A DNA stretch of 64,000 bases from Psychrobacillus sp042944905 (GCF_042944905.1 NZ_CP168496.1:2976001-3040000); one strand, 5' to 3'. Shown: positions 8,289 through 16,304, counted from the first letter of the stretch. The notes: a model not told the origin generated them from the sequence alone. Made by a program: numbers and translations.

Positions 8289-8760
8289 AATGTAAATTAG
8301 GATAATTCTGCTGACGTAAAGCTTCATAAATAAGTATTGCCGCAGTATTTGATAAATTCAATGATCGAATATTATCGTTCATCGGAATTCTTAAAGCCCG
8401 GTCCGGATGTGCATCAATAAATTCACGAGGCAACCCTTTCGTTTCACGTCCAAAAATAAAGAAGTGATCTTTTTCCACGTCACTAAAATCGTAAGTTGTA
8501 TGCGGTTTTGCACCAAACTTCGTAATTAAATAATATTCCTTTGCCGGATGTTTCTCAAAAAATTCATCTAATCCATCATAATAGGTAATATCTACATGCT
8601 CCCAATAATCGAGTCCTGCTCGTTTTAACATTTTGTCATCTGTTGAAAATCCAAGGGGTCGAATTAAATGTAACTTCGCCCCTGTTCCTGCACATGTTCT
8701 CGCAATATTCCCTGTATTTGCCGGAATCTCTGGTTGATATAACACGATATTAATACTCAT
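8287..8760 (-). CDS. trmL: tRNA (cytidine(34)-2'-O)-methyltransferase TrmL
   Basis: SPOUT-class, SAM-dependent enzyme that methylates the 2'-OH of the wobble base (C/cmnm5U 34) of tRNA-Leu species. From the ATG at 8760 it has 157 aa, typical for TrmL/CspR; a longer in-frame reading to 8817 would add 19 residues overlapping queG and is rejected because AGGAAGTGG sits before the inner ATG. Family motifs: LYQPEIPANTGNIARTCAG at the N-terminus, FGRETKGLP and IPMNDNIRSLNLSNTAAI (trefoil-knot SAM site). It lies 13 nt after queG, another tRNA wobble-modification gene, as in B. subtilis yhbA-yhbB-cspR. Confidence 0.95.
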   Translation of the reverse strand: MSINIVLYQPEIPANTGNIARTCAGTGAKLHLIRPLGFSTDDKMLKRAGLDYWEHVDITYYDGLDEFFEKHPAKEYYLITKFGAKPHTTYDFSDVEKDHFFIFGRETKGLPREFIDAHPDRALRIPMNDNIRSLNLSNTAAILIYEALRQQNYPNLH

Positions 8761-8773
8761 ACTTGACCACTTC

Positions 8774-9913
8774 CTATTTCTCCAATATATAAAATTGTAA
8801 CCCTTTTCTAATTTCATCTAATACTTCTTCTACTTCTTCTGTTTGTTCCGCTTTTTTCAATGCAATTTGTCCATCGTCTGTATTAATTTTACCGATTGCC
8901 CATGCCGCTGTTCCTCGAATAACGGGACGAGCATCCTTTTCCATTAATTCGATTAACGTTGGTACTGCCGAAGCTTCCTTAAAGTGTGCAAGCGCGATAA
9001 TTGCATTACGTTGAATTGGATTCTTCCCTCTCCAAGCTCCGGACATATGCCCATATGTTTCTTTAAACGATCGATTTGTCATACTTAATAATGGTAGCAG
9101 TAATGGCTTTACAAGCTCTGGATCTGGCTTAAACGCTTCCTGGTATAAATTGGCTTTGCCTTTATTTTTCGGGCAAATCGTTTGGCATGTATCACAACCA
9201 TAAATTCGATTTCCTATCTTTGCACGAAATTCGTCCGGGACCATTGTTTTTGTTTGTGTAATGAAAGCAATACAACGCTGGGCATTCAATTGTCCACCTT
9301 CGATTAAAGCTCCAGTTGGACATATATCTAAACAAAGCCTACAGTCTCCACATTGATCCTCCATTTGCTCACTTGGCGCAAAAGGAATCGAAGTAATCAT
9401 TTCACCTAAATAGACATACGACCCAAACTCAGGTGTAATAATCGCACAGTTTTTAGCACTCCACCCTATGCCTGCTCGCTCCGCCACAGCCCGATCAGAA
9501 AGTTCTCCCGTATCAACCATGGAGCGCAACCTTGCATCAGGCATATGTGTTAGTATAAATAACTCTAAAAGTGCAAGTTTCTCACGTAAAACGGTATGAT
9601 AATCCATTCCCCATGATGCTCTTGCAAATATTCCTCGCCTAGCACCCTTAGTACTAGAAGGAGCACCTTTCATTTTAGACGGGTAAGCAATGGCAATTGA
9701 AACAATGCTTTCTGCATCTGAAAGTAAAAGTTCTGGATGTGTTCTTTTCTCAATATCTGGTTCTTCAAAACCGGATGCAAATCCTAGTTCTTGTTGCCGA
9801 ATTAATCTATTTTTTAATTCATGAAAGGGAGAAGCAGAAGTAAACCCAATTTTATCAATTCCAATGGAAGCAGCATATTCAATTAGATGTTCTTGAAATT
9901 GGTTTATATTCAC
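8774..9913 (-). CDS. queG: epoxyqueuosine reductase QueG
   Basis: Cobalamin- and Fe-S-dependent enzyme that performs the last step of queuosine synthesis, reducing epoxyqueuosine to queuosine in the anticodon of GUN tRNAs. The 379-aa protein has the B12-binding N-terminal domain, two 4Fe-4S ferredoxin motifs (CGDCRLCLDICPTGAL and CDTCQTICPKNKG) and a C-terminal HEAT-like extension (AVPTLIELMEKDARPVIRGT) common in Firmicutes QueG. The start ATG at 9913 has AAAGGAGAA upstream. It forms an operon with trmL. The next gene upstream is divergent. Confidence 0.95.
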   Translation of the reverse strand: MNINQFQEHLIEYAASIGIDKIGFTSASPFHELKNRLIRQQELGFASGFEEPDIEKRTHPELLLSDAESIVSIAIAYPSKMKGAPSSTKGARRGIFARASWGMDYHTVLREKLALLELFILTHMPDARLRSMVDTGELSDRAVAERAGIGWSAKNCAIITPEFGSYVYLGEMITSIPFAPSEQMEDQCGDCRLCLDICPTGALIEGGQLNAQRCIAFITQTKTMVPDEFRAKIGNRIYGCDTCQTICPKNKGKANLYQEAFKPDPELVKPLLLPLLSMTNRSFKETYGHMSGAWRGKNPIQRNAIIALAHFKEASAVPTLIELMEKDARPVIRGTAAWAIGKINTDDGQIALKKAEQTEEVEEVLDEIRKGLQFYILEK

Positions 9914-9968
9914 AAAAGTTCTCCTTTCTTATGCTAAACTTAAGAAAATATGTGTAAGGACGGTCGTT

Positions 9969-10658
9969 ATGATTATAAAACTAGATAATTCTTTATTGCA
10001 AGTCGAACCTACTCTTAAAATAGGCATTATTCATTATACCAAAATTGTCGTTACCTCTTCTCCCCAAATGCTTAAAGGACGTCTCCAATTATTTCAGGAG
10101 CAACTTTTCTTTGAAATGGAAGAAAAATCTGCAACAGAATTTGAGGGAATTAAAGAATGGCGAACGTTATGGAAAAAACTAGGCGCTGATCTTAACCGAT
10201 ACCGTCCTTCTGTTGAAGCATTATATCGAAGAATTGCAAAACAAAATTATATCACACCTTTGCATTCTGCTGTTGATTTAAATAATTTCTTCTCCATGCG
10301 ATATGAAATACCAATGGGAATTTATGATTTAGGAAAGATTCATGGGGATGTGACCATTTCACTTGGCAATGAAAAAACAACATATGAAGGACTAAATGGC
10401 AGAGAAAATAATATAAAAAATATACTTGCCCTTTCAGATACCACCGGACCATTTGGCAGCCCGTTTGTTGACTCAGTAAGGACTGCTGTCACGGAAGAAA
10501 CTACGAATGCTATCCATATTGTCTTCCTTCGTCCTTCTATTAATTTAGAAGAAGGTCGTAAACTAGTTGAATCTATGGGTACAATGTTTACTCAAATTCA
10601 TGGTGGAGATGCAAGCGCTATTGTTTTACACAATGATTTTAACGAATGGAGAATATAA
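9969..10658 (+). CDS. B3/B4 (PheT-like) domain protein
   Basis: A 229-aa cytosolic protein consisting of one B3/B4 domain, the fold found in the editing region of the phenylalanyl-tRNA synthetase beta chain and in stand-alone proteins. Visible family traits are the RPSVEALYRRIAK segment (~78-90), PLHSAVDLNNFFSMRYEIPMG (~97-116) and the GPFGSPFVDSVRTAV block. Free-standing members are proposed to edit or bind mis-acylated tRNA or amino acids, but biochemical evidence is scarce. The gene is divergent from queG with a 55-bp shared promoter region. A terminator follows at 10736. Confidence 0.88.
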   Translation: MIIKLDNSLLQVEPTLKIGIIHYTKIVVTSSPQMLKGRLQLFQEQLFFEMEEKSATEFEGIKEWRTLWKKLGADLNRYRPSVEALYRRIAKQNYITPLHSAVDLNNFFSMRYEIPMGIYDLGKIHGDVTISLGNEKTTYEGLNGRENNIKNILALSDTTGPFGSPFVDSVRTAVTEETTNAIHIVFLRPSINLEEGRKLVESMGTMFTQIHGGDASAIVLHNDFNEWRI

Positions 10659-10735
10659 CTCCAGAAATATTAGCTAGAATGATAACCGTAATTCCTATAA
10701 GCGTTCTATTCATAGTCGTCGAGTGTTTATAAATT

Positions 10736-10772
10736 AAAACATCCTTACCTTCAGTAGGAAAGGATGTTTTTT
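10736..10772. terminator. bidirectional terminator
   Basis: AAAACATCCTT and AAGGATGTTTT form an 11-bp stem followed by T runs on either strand. It separates the convergent B3/B4-domain gene and the putative anti-sigma gene. Confidence 0.8.
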
Positions 10773-10775
10773 ATT

Positions 10776-11645
10776 TTAATTGTTAAAAAGCCCTGTTTGC
10801 TCTCCGTCAATTATGAGCCTCCAAGTTCCGTGTTCCTTCAACGTAATGTCACCTTTATATAAGTAAATTTCCTGCGAGTTCCTATAACCCAAGCTTTCTC
10901 TTTGAAAAATGGTCTCTTCCATAAGATTCCCTTTATTATCAATTAGTTGAACGTCAATTTCCTCTTTTTCACCAATTGTGCTTTCTATATATAACTCAAA
11001 TATCTCACCCACGGGAAGCTCCTTTGGAGAATCAAGTAAAGTATAATGCTCTGTTTTAGGAACCGGCGGGTACACATCAATTGTAAATGCGTCAAATAAA
11101 ACATCTTCCACATAAAAGGATAACTGCCATTCTGCCTCGGTTGGAAATGGGGTAAAGCTAGCTAACGTATGGGCATCCTCACTATATAAACCATCCGAAA
11201 GTATCCCTCGAGACAACTCCACTTTCTTCCCTTTTTTATTCTCCGCTTCCACGAGGTAGTTTTTTCCAACCAAAGCATTTGGATCTCCCCAGTAGTACAG
11301 CATCAGCTTTGACACTCTTCCCATGTCTTCCGCAATAAATTGTTCATCAGGAACAAGTATCCCTATCTTTCCTTCTACCCCAAGTACCTCTTGATCTCTA
11401 TCAGGTAATGTAAAAACTGTTCCTGGCTGCGCACTTAGTTTGTTAGTAGCTTCATTGGTAAAAAGAAGAAAAAATAGAACGGAGCATATTCCTATTACAG
11501 TAAAGATCGGAGCTAAGAAAAAAGTGTTCTTTGGAGAATTTTGCTTTGATCTTAATGAATGTAAAACTTTAGCTTTTTGGTTGATTTCAAGAGAATATTT
11601 AGGAAGTTTTTTTAACTCTTCTTGCAGTTTATTAATATCCTCCAT
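10776..11645 (-). CDS. putative anti-sigma factor, single-pass membrane protein
   Basis: A membrane protein of 289 aa from the ATG at 11645, which overlaps the end of the ECF sigma gene by 14 nt; AGGAGG lies 9 nt before it. A 7-codon longer reading exists but its start has no RBS. Layout: cytoplasmic N-terminus of ~40 residues, a helix at ~42-62 (FFLAPIFTVIGICSVLFFLL), then a large extracytoplasmic part with beta-rich repeats (LMLYYWGDPNALVGKNY, EWQLSFYVEDVLFDAF). The cytoplasmic part lacks the zinc-finger HxxxCxxC motif of many anti-sigma factors. Position and coupling suggest it holds the sigma factor; sequence alone does not prove it. Confidence 0.75.
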   Translation of the reverse strand: MEDINKLQEELKKLPKYSLEINQKAKVLHSLRSKQNSPKNTFFLAPIFTVIGICSVLFFLLFTNEATNKLSAQPGTVFTLPDRDQEVLGVEGKIGILVPDEQFIAEDMGRVSKLMLYYWGDPNALVGKNYLVEAENKKGKKVELSRGILSDGLYSEDAHTLASFTPFPTEAEWQLSFYVEDVLFDAFTIDVYPPVPKTEHYTLLDSPKELPVGEIFELYIESTIGEKEEIDVQLIDNKGNLMEETIFQRESLGYRNSQEIYLYKGDITLKEHGTWRLIIDGEQTGLFNN

Positions 11646-12144
11646 ATTCATCCCCCTCCTGTTCAAGCATTGTTTTCAACTTTTTTAAGGAACGGTGATA
11701 CAGTACATTTATGTTATTCTCATTACTTTTCATAATGCTACTGACTTCCTTGGATGGCATTTCCAAAATCCCTCTTAAAATAATTACTTCTTTATTATTC
11801 GATGGAAGTCTATTAATAGCTTTATATAAAATAGCATTTTCTTGATTTAGAAGAATTCGCTGCTCTGTATCAAACGAGATATTTTGTTCGTAGAAAAATA
11901 GATGCCTCATTTTATTCCATACGCGATTTCTACGATAATGGTCGATTACCATATTTCTTGCGATGGATATTAACCAAGTTTTTGGGTGTGCGTTCTCGTT
12001 GAATCTTGACAATTTCTTCAATGCACGAAGAAAGGTTTCTTGTACTAGATCTTCTACGTCCAATGATCCTGTATAGTACATTAGAAAACTTGTAATATCT
12101 CTTTCGTATTGCTCAAACCATTCTTCTATCAAATTCCTCTCCAA
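11632..12144 (-). CDS. ECF-type RNA polymerase sigma factor
   Basis: A 170-aa group 4 sigma factor. Region 2 (~residues 10-75) includes the core-binding/-10 segment DVEDLVQETFLRALKKL and WLISIARNMVIDHYRR; region 4 (~105-160) is a helix-turn-helix with LPSNNKEVIILRGILEMPSKEV. Start is taken as TTG at 12144 behind GGGGGG; a second TTG five codons later follows GGAGAGG and is also possible. Translational coupling to the next gene suggests a sigma/anti-sigma pair for envelope stress. A candidate ECF-type promoter lies upstream (12169-12196), consistent with autoregulation. It resembles the SigM/SigV/SigW class, but a specific name is not supportable. Confidence 0.93.
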   Translation of the reverse strand: MERNLIEEWFEQYERDITSFLMYYTGSLDVEDLVQETFLRALKKLSRFNENAHPKTWLISIARNMVIDHYRRNRVWNKMRHLFFYEQNISFDTEQRILLNQENAILYKAINRLPSNNKEVIILRGILEMPSKEVSSIMKSNENNINVLYHRSLKKLKTMLEQEGDEYGGY

Positions 12145-12168
12145 GGGATCCCCCCTATCTTTACTAAT

Positions 12169-12196
12169 TAGACGATTGTATTCCTTTTATCTTACA
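12169..12196 (-). promoter_or_regulatory. candidate ECF sigma autoregulatory promoter
   Basis: On the minus strand TGTAAG, 16 nt, CGTCTA. This resembles the TGAAAC-N16-CGTCTA promoters used by Bacillus ECF sigma factors and lies 25 nt upstream of the sigma gene start. Confidence 0.5.
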
Positions 12197-12214
12197 TGAA
12201 ATTTTGAATAAATA

Positions 12215-12252
12215 AAAAATCAACCATTTAATATTCAATGGTTGATTTTTTA
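12215..12252 (-). terminator. terminator of proS
   Basis: AAAAATCAACCATT and AATGGTTGATTTTT form a 14-bp perfect stem with an 8-nt loop and T runs, ~20 nt after the proS stop. Confidence 0.85.
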
Positions 12253-12272
12253 AAGATGTTACTATTATTTTA

Positions 12273-13709
12273 TTAATACGCACGACCGAACCAAACGGTA
12301 TGTTTTGATTCTTTTCCACAATTAATACATGAAGCCTTTTCAACTGGTGGATTGAAAGGAATATTACGTGTTGTAAATTTCGTTTCCTCTTTCACTTGTT
12401 CTTCACAAGCGTCGTCTCCACACCATCCTGCAAGAATCCAACCTGGAATTTCTCCTTTTTCAGTGGAGTCAGCAAGATGTTGTTTTAATTGGTCTAATGA
12501 ATCCACATTTGTATGTGAATGCAGATCACGGAATGCACGAGCTTTTTCTAATAACCGGGTTTGCATTGTTGTTAGTTCTTCTTCAATACGCTCCACTAAA
12601 TTAGGAATATCTACAGTTACTTTGTCACCTTCATCACGTGCTTTGAGTAGTGCTTGGTTGTTCTCTAAATCACGAGGTCCTAATTCAACACGAACTGGAA
12701 CACCTTTTAGCTCCCACTCATTAAATTTATAACCTGGTGATTGATCGGAATCATCGAGACGTACACGAATACCTTTTGCTTTTAAATCAGCATACAATTC
12801 ATCGAGTTTCTCCATAATAGCCGGGTTCTTCTTCCAAGGTCCAACTGGAATTAAAACTACTTGCGTTGGAGCAACACGTGGTGGTAAAACAAGACCTTGC
12901 TCATCACCATGCACCATAATAACAGAACCGATTAAACGAGTAGAAGTTCCCCATGATGTTGTATGCACATGCTGATGTTTGTTTTCTTTATTCAAGTATT
13001 TAATATCAAATGCTTCTGCAAATTTCGTTCCCAAGTAATGAGAAGTCCCAGCTTGAACAGCTTTTCCATCCTTCATCATTGCTTCAATCGAATACGTATC
13101 TACAGCCCCTGCAAAGCGCTCAGATGGTGTCTTTTGACCATCGTATACTGGAATAGCCAATAGTTCTTCTACAACCTCTTTATAGATGTTAAGCATTTGC
13201 ATTGTTTCTTTACGTGCATCCTCTTCATCTACATGAGCAGTATGCCCCTCTTGCCATAAAAATTCAGATGTACGAATGAAAGGAAGCGTCTTCTTTTCCC
13301 AACGGAACACGTTTGCCCATTGGTTAATTAATACTGGTAGATCACGATAGCTTTTAATCCAATCTGAATACAAATGACCAATCATCGTTTCAGAAGTTGG
13401 ACGTAATGCTAAACGTTCTTCTAGTTTTTCACCAGCTGCTTCTGTTACCCATGGAAGCTCTGGAGCGAACCCTTCAATATGATCCTTTTCTTTTTGGAAA
13501 AATGACTCTGGAATAAGCATTGGGAAATAAGCATTACGATGTCCGGTTTCTTTAAAACGTCTGTTCATTTCAGCTTGAATATGCTCCCAAATTTCAAAGC
13601 CATCCGGTTTAAACGCAATACACCCACGAACAGGTGTGTAATCCATTAAATCTGCCTTCTGAATTGTGTCGATATACCATTTTGTAAAATCATTTTGTTG
13701 TGTAGACAT
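12273..13709 (-). CDS. proS: prolyl-tRNA synthetase, archaeal/eukaryote-like type (ProS)
   Basis: Class II aminoacyl-tRNA synthetase that charges tRNA-Pro. At 478 aa it is the short form without the ~180-aa editing insertion of the bacterial type, and it carries the extra C-terminal zinc-binding-like domain (cysteines in WCGDDACEEQ and CINCGKESKHTVWFGRAY, ending in Tyr). Class II motifs are visible: motif 2 region FRWEKKTLPFIRTSEFLWQEGHT and motif 3 region HGDEQGLVLPPRVAPTQ. This type occurs in some Bacillales beside or instead of the bacterial ProS. Expression is probably controlled by the T-box leader at 13728-13975, so it responds to uncharged tRNA-Pro. Confidence 0.96.
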   Translation of the reverse strand: MSTQQNDFTKWYIDTIQKADLMDYTPVRGCIAFKPDGFEIWEHIQAEMNRRFKETGHRNAYFPMLIPESFFQKEKDHIEGFAPELPWVTEAAGEKLEERLALRPTSETMIGHLYSDWIKSYRDLPVLINQWANVFRWEKKTLPFIRTSEFLWQEGHTAHVDEEDARKETMQMLNIYKEVVEELLAIPVYDGQKTPSERFAGAVDTYSIEAMMKDGKAVQAGTSHYLGTKFAEAFDIKYLNKENKHQHVHTTSWGTSTRLIGSVIMVHGDEQGLVLPPRVAPTQVVLIPVGPWKKNPAIMEKLDELYADLKAKGIRVRLDDSDQSPGYKFNEWELKGVPVRVELGPRDLENNQALLKARDEGDKVTVDIPNLVERIEEELTTMQTRLLEKARAFRDLHSHTNVDSLDQLKQHLADSTEKGEIPGWILAGWCGDDACEEQVKEETKFTTRNIPFNPPVEKASCINCGKESKHTVWFGRAY

Positions 13710-13727
13710 CTACTTTTCCTCCTTTAA

Positions 13728-13975
13728 AATAAAAAAAGCGTAAAAACTCCCCTATAAAAAGGGCGTCTTTACACTGGATAGACACGGTACCACCTTTAAT
13801 TAGTTCGTCAATTGAACGAACTATCTCAAACGTTGGTTAACGACAACGAACCGGTTATGTTTGCATAACATCTCCGTGGTAGGTTTCAACAAGAAGCGGT
13901 GATATAGCTCTCAGCAAGCTGCTATATTTTCTGTCTCACAATTCTTATTTACTTGATCACATCAACGATTGTATA
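13728..13975 (-). promoter_or_regulatory. T-box riboswitch leader of proS (proline)
   Basis: The T-box core is visible on the minus strand as AAAGGTGGTACCGTG (~13781-13795). It is followed by a GTAAAGACGCCC...GGGGAGTTTTTAC terminator stem with a T run just upstream of proS. The upstream half forms a long stem I with a GCAGCTTGCTGAGAGCTATAT segment split over its arms and, at its 3' side, GAAACCTACC, where CCT is the likely proline specifier codon (inference). An uncharged tRNA-Pro would pair with the specifier and stabilise the antiterminator. Confidence 0.9.
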
Positions 13976-14139
13976 TACCTAATAATATACCAAATAGTCG
14001 AAGTTAATACAAACTGATTTAATTAACCTTATTTCTTCCTCAGCTAAAATGAACTTTGAATGTCAAACAAAGGATTTTTTTATTAGGAAGTAGAGTAATA
14101 GTTCCTTCTATACTAATAATCTTCTACTACGACGCAATA

Positions 14140-14345
14140 TGGTCCTAAAGCGAGGCTATCCACCCCTAAATCGGCGTTATATACCCATAAATTGTGGCTA
14201 TCCGCCCCTAAACAGATGGCATAAGCCCCTACTTATTGCATCCACCCCTAAATCGGCGTTATATACCCATAAAGTGTGGCTATCCGCCCCTAAACAGATG
14301 GCATAAGCCCCTACTTGATTGCTTCTACCCCTATACCGGCTCTAT
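14140..14345 (-). repeat. nested tandem repeat (~20-bp subunit, ~82-bp unit)
   Basis: Two copies of an ~82-bp unit (starting 14159 and 14241) plus partial copies at both ends. Each unit contains about four ~20-bp subunits built around the core TTAGGGGCGGATA (minus strand), with variants TTAGGGGTGGATA, TATGGGTATATA and TAGGGGCTTAT. The same core in the opposite orientation makes up the larger array at 53573-54210. No coding frame is maintained. Function unknown. The remaining part of this intergenic region, 14346-14620, shows nothing I can identify. Confidence 0.85.
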
Positions 14346-14623
14346 ATGTTCCAAATGCCCCGTAAGCTGACGTTTCAATTAGATTCATTGTAGAAACTAT
14401 ATCCTCTTAAACGTTACTCATATCATTTATAGAGTTTTATGGACATGTAATAGGACAAAAGGATATTGGTATGATAGCAAAAGACTATTTACATGTATTA
14501 TGGAGCTTTGAGAAAAGTAGAAACATGGAGAATTAATACTTCGAAAAAATGATTGTGTATAAAATGTGTAAACAAACACCAAATTCATCATATAAAATCG
14601 AGTAATTAAAATTGCGCTAAATA

Positions 14624-14668
14624 AAAAAACTCTTATAAATGCTGATATAACAGCATTTATAAGAGTTT
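14624..14668 (-). terminator. terminator of the rRNA-tRNA operon
   Basis: AAACTCTTATAAATGCTG and CAGCATTTATAAGAGTTT form an 18-bp perfect stem with a 6-nt loop, followed on the minus strand by TTTTTTT. A second, smaller hairpin (AAATTCTATT/ATAGAATTT, 14672-14694) lies between it and the last tRNA gene. Confidence 0.9.
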
Positions 14669-14703
14669 CTAAAATTCTATTTTCAATAGAATTTCGTGCA
14701 ATA

Positions 14704-14786
14704 TACCGGTGGTCGGGGTCGAACCGACACATCCAGAGGATACGGGATTTTGAGTCCCGCGCGTCTGCCAATTCCGCCACACCGGC
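14704..14786 (-). tRNA. tRNA-Leu (CAA)
   Basis: Long variable arm, T-loop GGTTCGACC, anticodon loop CTCAAAA with anticodon CAA. The CCA end is not encoded. Last gene of the tRNA cluster. Confidence 0.95.
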
Positions 14787-14819
14787 AAAATAAAAGCGTA
14801 AAAGTTACAAAATTAAAAT

Positions 14820-14893
14820 TGGAGGCGGCAACCGGATTTGAACCGGTGATAAAGGTGTTGCAGACCTGTGCCTTACCACTTGGCTATGCCGCC
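14820..14893 (-). tRNA. tRNA-Cys (GCA)
   Basis: Acceptor GGCGGCA/TGCCGCC, discriminator U, anticodon loop CTGCAAC; CCA encoded. Confidence 0.95.
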
Positions 14894-14902
14894 ATTTAAA
14901 AT

Positions 14903-14977
14903 TGGAGCGGAAGACGAGGTTCGAACTCGCGACCCCCACCTTGGCAAGGTGGTGTTCTACCACTGAACTACTTCCGC
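14903..14977 (-). tRNA. tRNA-Gly (GCC)
   Basis: Acceptor GCGGAAG/CTTCCGC, anticodon loop TTGCCAA; CCA encoded. Confidence 0.95.
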
Positions 14978-14984
14978 AAAAATA

Positions 14985-15056
14985 CTGGGGAACCTGGATT
15001 CGAACCAGGGCATGACGGAATCAAAATCCGTTGCCTTACCGCTTGGCTATACCCCA
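14985..15056 (-). tRNA. tRNA-Gln (TTG)
   Basis: Acceptor TGGGGTA/TTCCCCA, anticodon TTG between stems CGGAT/ATTCCG; CCA not encoded. Confidence 0.94.
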
Positions 15057-15057
15057 A

Positions 15058-15134
15058 TGGGGCGACTGATGGGAATTGAACCCACGAATGCCGGAATCAC
15101 AATCCGGTGCGTTAACCACTTCGCCACAACCGCC
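15058..15134 (-). tRNA. tRNA-His (GTG), copy 1
   Basis: Eight-base-pair acceptor including the extra G-1 opposite C73, anticodon GTG; CCA encoded. Identical to the neighbouring copy at 15167-15243. Confidence 0.95.
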
Positions 15135-15166
15135 ATAAATAAAAAAAAGCTAACTAATTAGGAATA

Positions 15167-15243
15167 TGGGGCGACTGATGGGAATTGAACCCACGAATGC
15201 CGGAATCACAATCCGGTGCGTTAACCACTTCGCCACAACCGCC
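15167..15243 (-). tRNA. tRNA-His (GTG), copy 2
   Basis: Identical over all 77 nt to the copy at 15058-15134. The B. subtilis trnD cluster, which otherwise has this order, carries only one His gene at this place. Confidence 0.95.
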
Positions 15244-15266
15244 ATTATTCAAGTTAACTGTAAAAT

Positions 15267-15340
15267 TGGCAGGGGCAGTAGGAATCGAACCCACATCAAA
15301 GGTTTTGGAGACCTCTATTCTACCGTTAAACTATGCCCCT
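15267..15340 (-). tRNA. tRNA-Trp (CCA)
   Basis: Acceptor AGGGGCA/TGCCCCT, discriminator G, anticodon loop TCCAAAA region with CCA; 3' CCA encoded. Confidence 0.95.
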
Positions 15341-15350
15341 AAAATAAAAA

Positions 15351-15434
15351 TGGTGGAGGGGGGCGGATTCGAACCGCCGAACCCTAAGGAACGGATTTAC
15401 AGTCCGTCGTGTTTAGCCACTTCACTACCCCTCC
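15351..15434 (-). tRNA. tRNA-Tyr (GTA)
   Basis: Long variable arm, acceptor GGAGGGG/CCCCTCC, anticodon loop CTGTAAA; CCA encoded. Confidence 0.95.
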
Positions 15435-15443
15435 ACATTTCAG

Positions 15444-15519
<76 letters not shown>

Positions 15520-15526
15520 TTATTAA

Positions 15527-15602
15527 TGGTGGCTCAGGACGGAATCGAACCGCCGACACAAGGATTTTCAGTCCTTTGCTCTACCGACTGAGCTACTGAG
15601 CC
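15527..15602 (-). tRNA. tRNA-Phe (GAA)
   Basis: Acceptor GGCTCAG/CTGAGCC, anticodon loop CTGAAAA; CCA encoded. Confidence 0.95.
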
Positions 15603-15736
15603 TCTTCGATTTACGCTAAGCGTCGCATCTCTTCGTCAGCTCCACTCGTTCAATCAGTCACGTACTTGAGTACGCTCCTTCTTTCACTCGATTGCTTCCT
15701 CGACCTGCTTGCTTATCCTAAATCTCATAAAATAAA
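15603..15736 (-). other. unusually long spacer inside the tRNA cluster
   Basis: A 134-bp segment between tRNA-Phe and tRNA-Asp, where other spacers are mostly 1-40 bp. It has a higher GC content than the usual A/T-rich spacers and a short palindrome CGTACTTGAGTACG. No coding frame or tRNA is seen. It may be a small inserted repeat or a processing element. Confidence 0.5.
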
Positions 15737-15812
15737 TGGCGGTCCCGACCGGGATCGAACCGGCGATCTCCTGCGTGACAGGCAGGCATGTTAACCGCTA
15801 CACCACGGGACC
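15737..15812 (-). tRNA. tRNA-Asp (GTC)
   Basis: Acceptor GGTCCCG/CGGGACC, discriminator G, anticodon loop CTGTCAC; CCA encoded. Confidence 0.95.
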
Positions 15813-15815
15813 ATT

Positions 15816-15890
<75 letters not shown>

Positions 15891-15929
15891 ACAATATTAT
15901 AATTACTAATTAAGTGTTTTAAAACTTAA

Positions 15930-16005
15930 TGGTGGAGGATGACGGGCTCGAACCGCCGACCCTCTGCTTGTAAGGCAGATGCTCTCCCAGCTGAGCTAAT
16001 CCTCC
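15930..16005 (-). tRNA. tRNA-Val (TAC)
   Basis: Acceptor GGAGGAT/ATCCTCC, anticodon loop CTTACAA; CCA encoded. Confidence 0.95.
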
Positions 16006-16020
16006 TGGGTAAAATATTAA

Positions 16021-16095
16021 TGGTGACCCCTACGGGATTCGAACCCGTGTTACCGCCGTGAAAGGGCGGTGTCTTAACCGCTTGACCAAGGGGCC
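16021..16095 (-). tRNA. tRNA-Glu (TTC)
   Basis: Acceptor GGCCCCT/AGGGGTC, anticodon loop CTTTCAC; CCA encoded. Confidence 0.95.
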
Positions 16096-16122
16096 ATTTT
16101 ATGTATTAAGAGAGTAAATATC

Positions 16123-16214
16123 TGGCGGAGAGCAAGGGATTTGAACCCTTGAGACAGGGTTAGCCGCCTACACGATTTCCAATCGTGCTCCTTCGGCCAC
16201 TCGGACAGCTCTCC
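16123..16214 (-). tRNA. tRNA-Ser (GGA)
   Basis: Long variable arm, acceptor GGAGAGC/GCTCTCC, anticodon loop TTGGAAA; CCA encoded. Confidence 0.95.
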
Positions 16215-16219
16215 AAAAA

Positions 16220-16294
16220 TGGCTCCGAAGGTAGGACTCGAACCTACGACCAATCGATTAACAGTCGATTGCTCTACCACTGAGCTACTTCGGA
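16220..16294 (-). tRNA. tRNA-Asn (GTT)
   Basis: Acceptor TCCGAAG/CTTCGGA, anticodon loop CTGTTAA; CCA encoded. First tRNA gene after 5S rRNA. Confidence 0.95.
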
Positions 16295-16304
16295 ATATTA
16301 CTAA

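Noticed and set aside
14427..14780. 117-codon ORF on the minus strand over tRNA-Leu
   Set aside because: It runs through the tRNA-Leu gene and the operon terminator, with no RBS or protein-like pattern.
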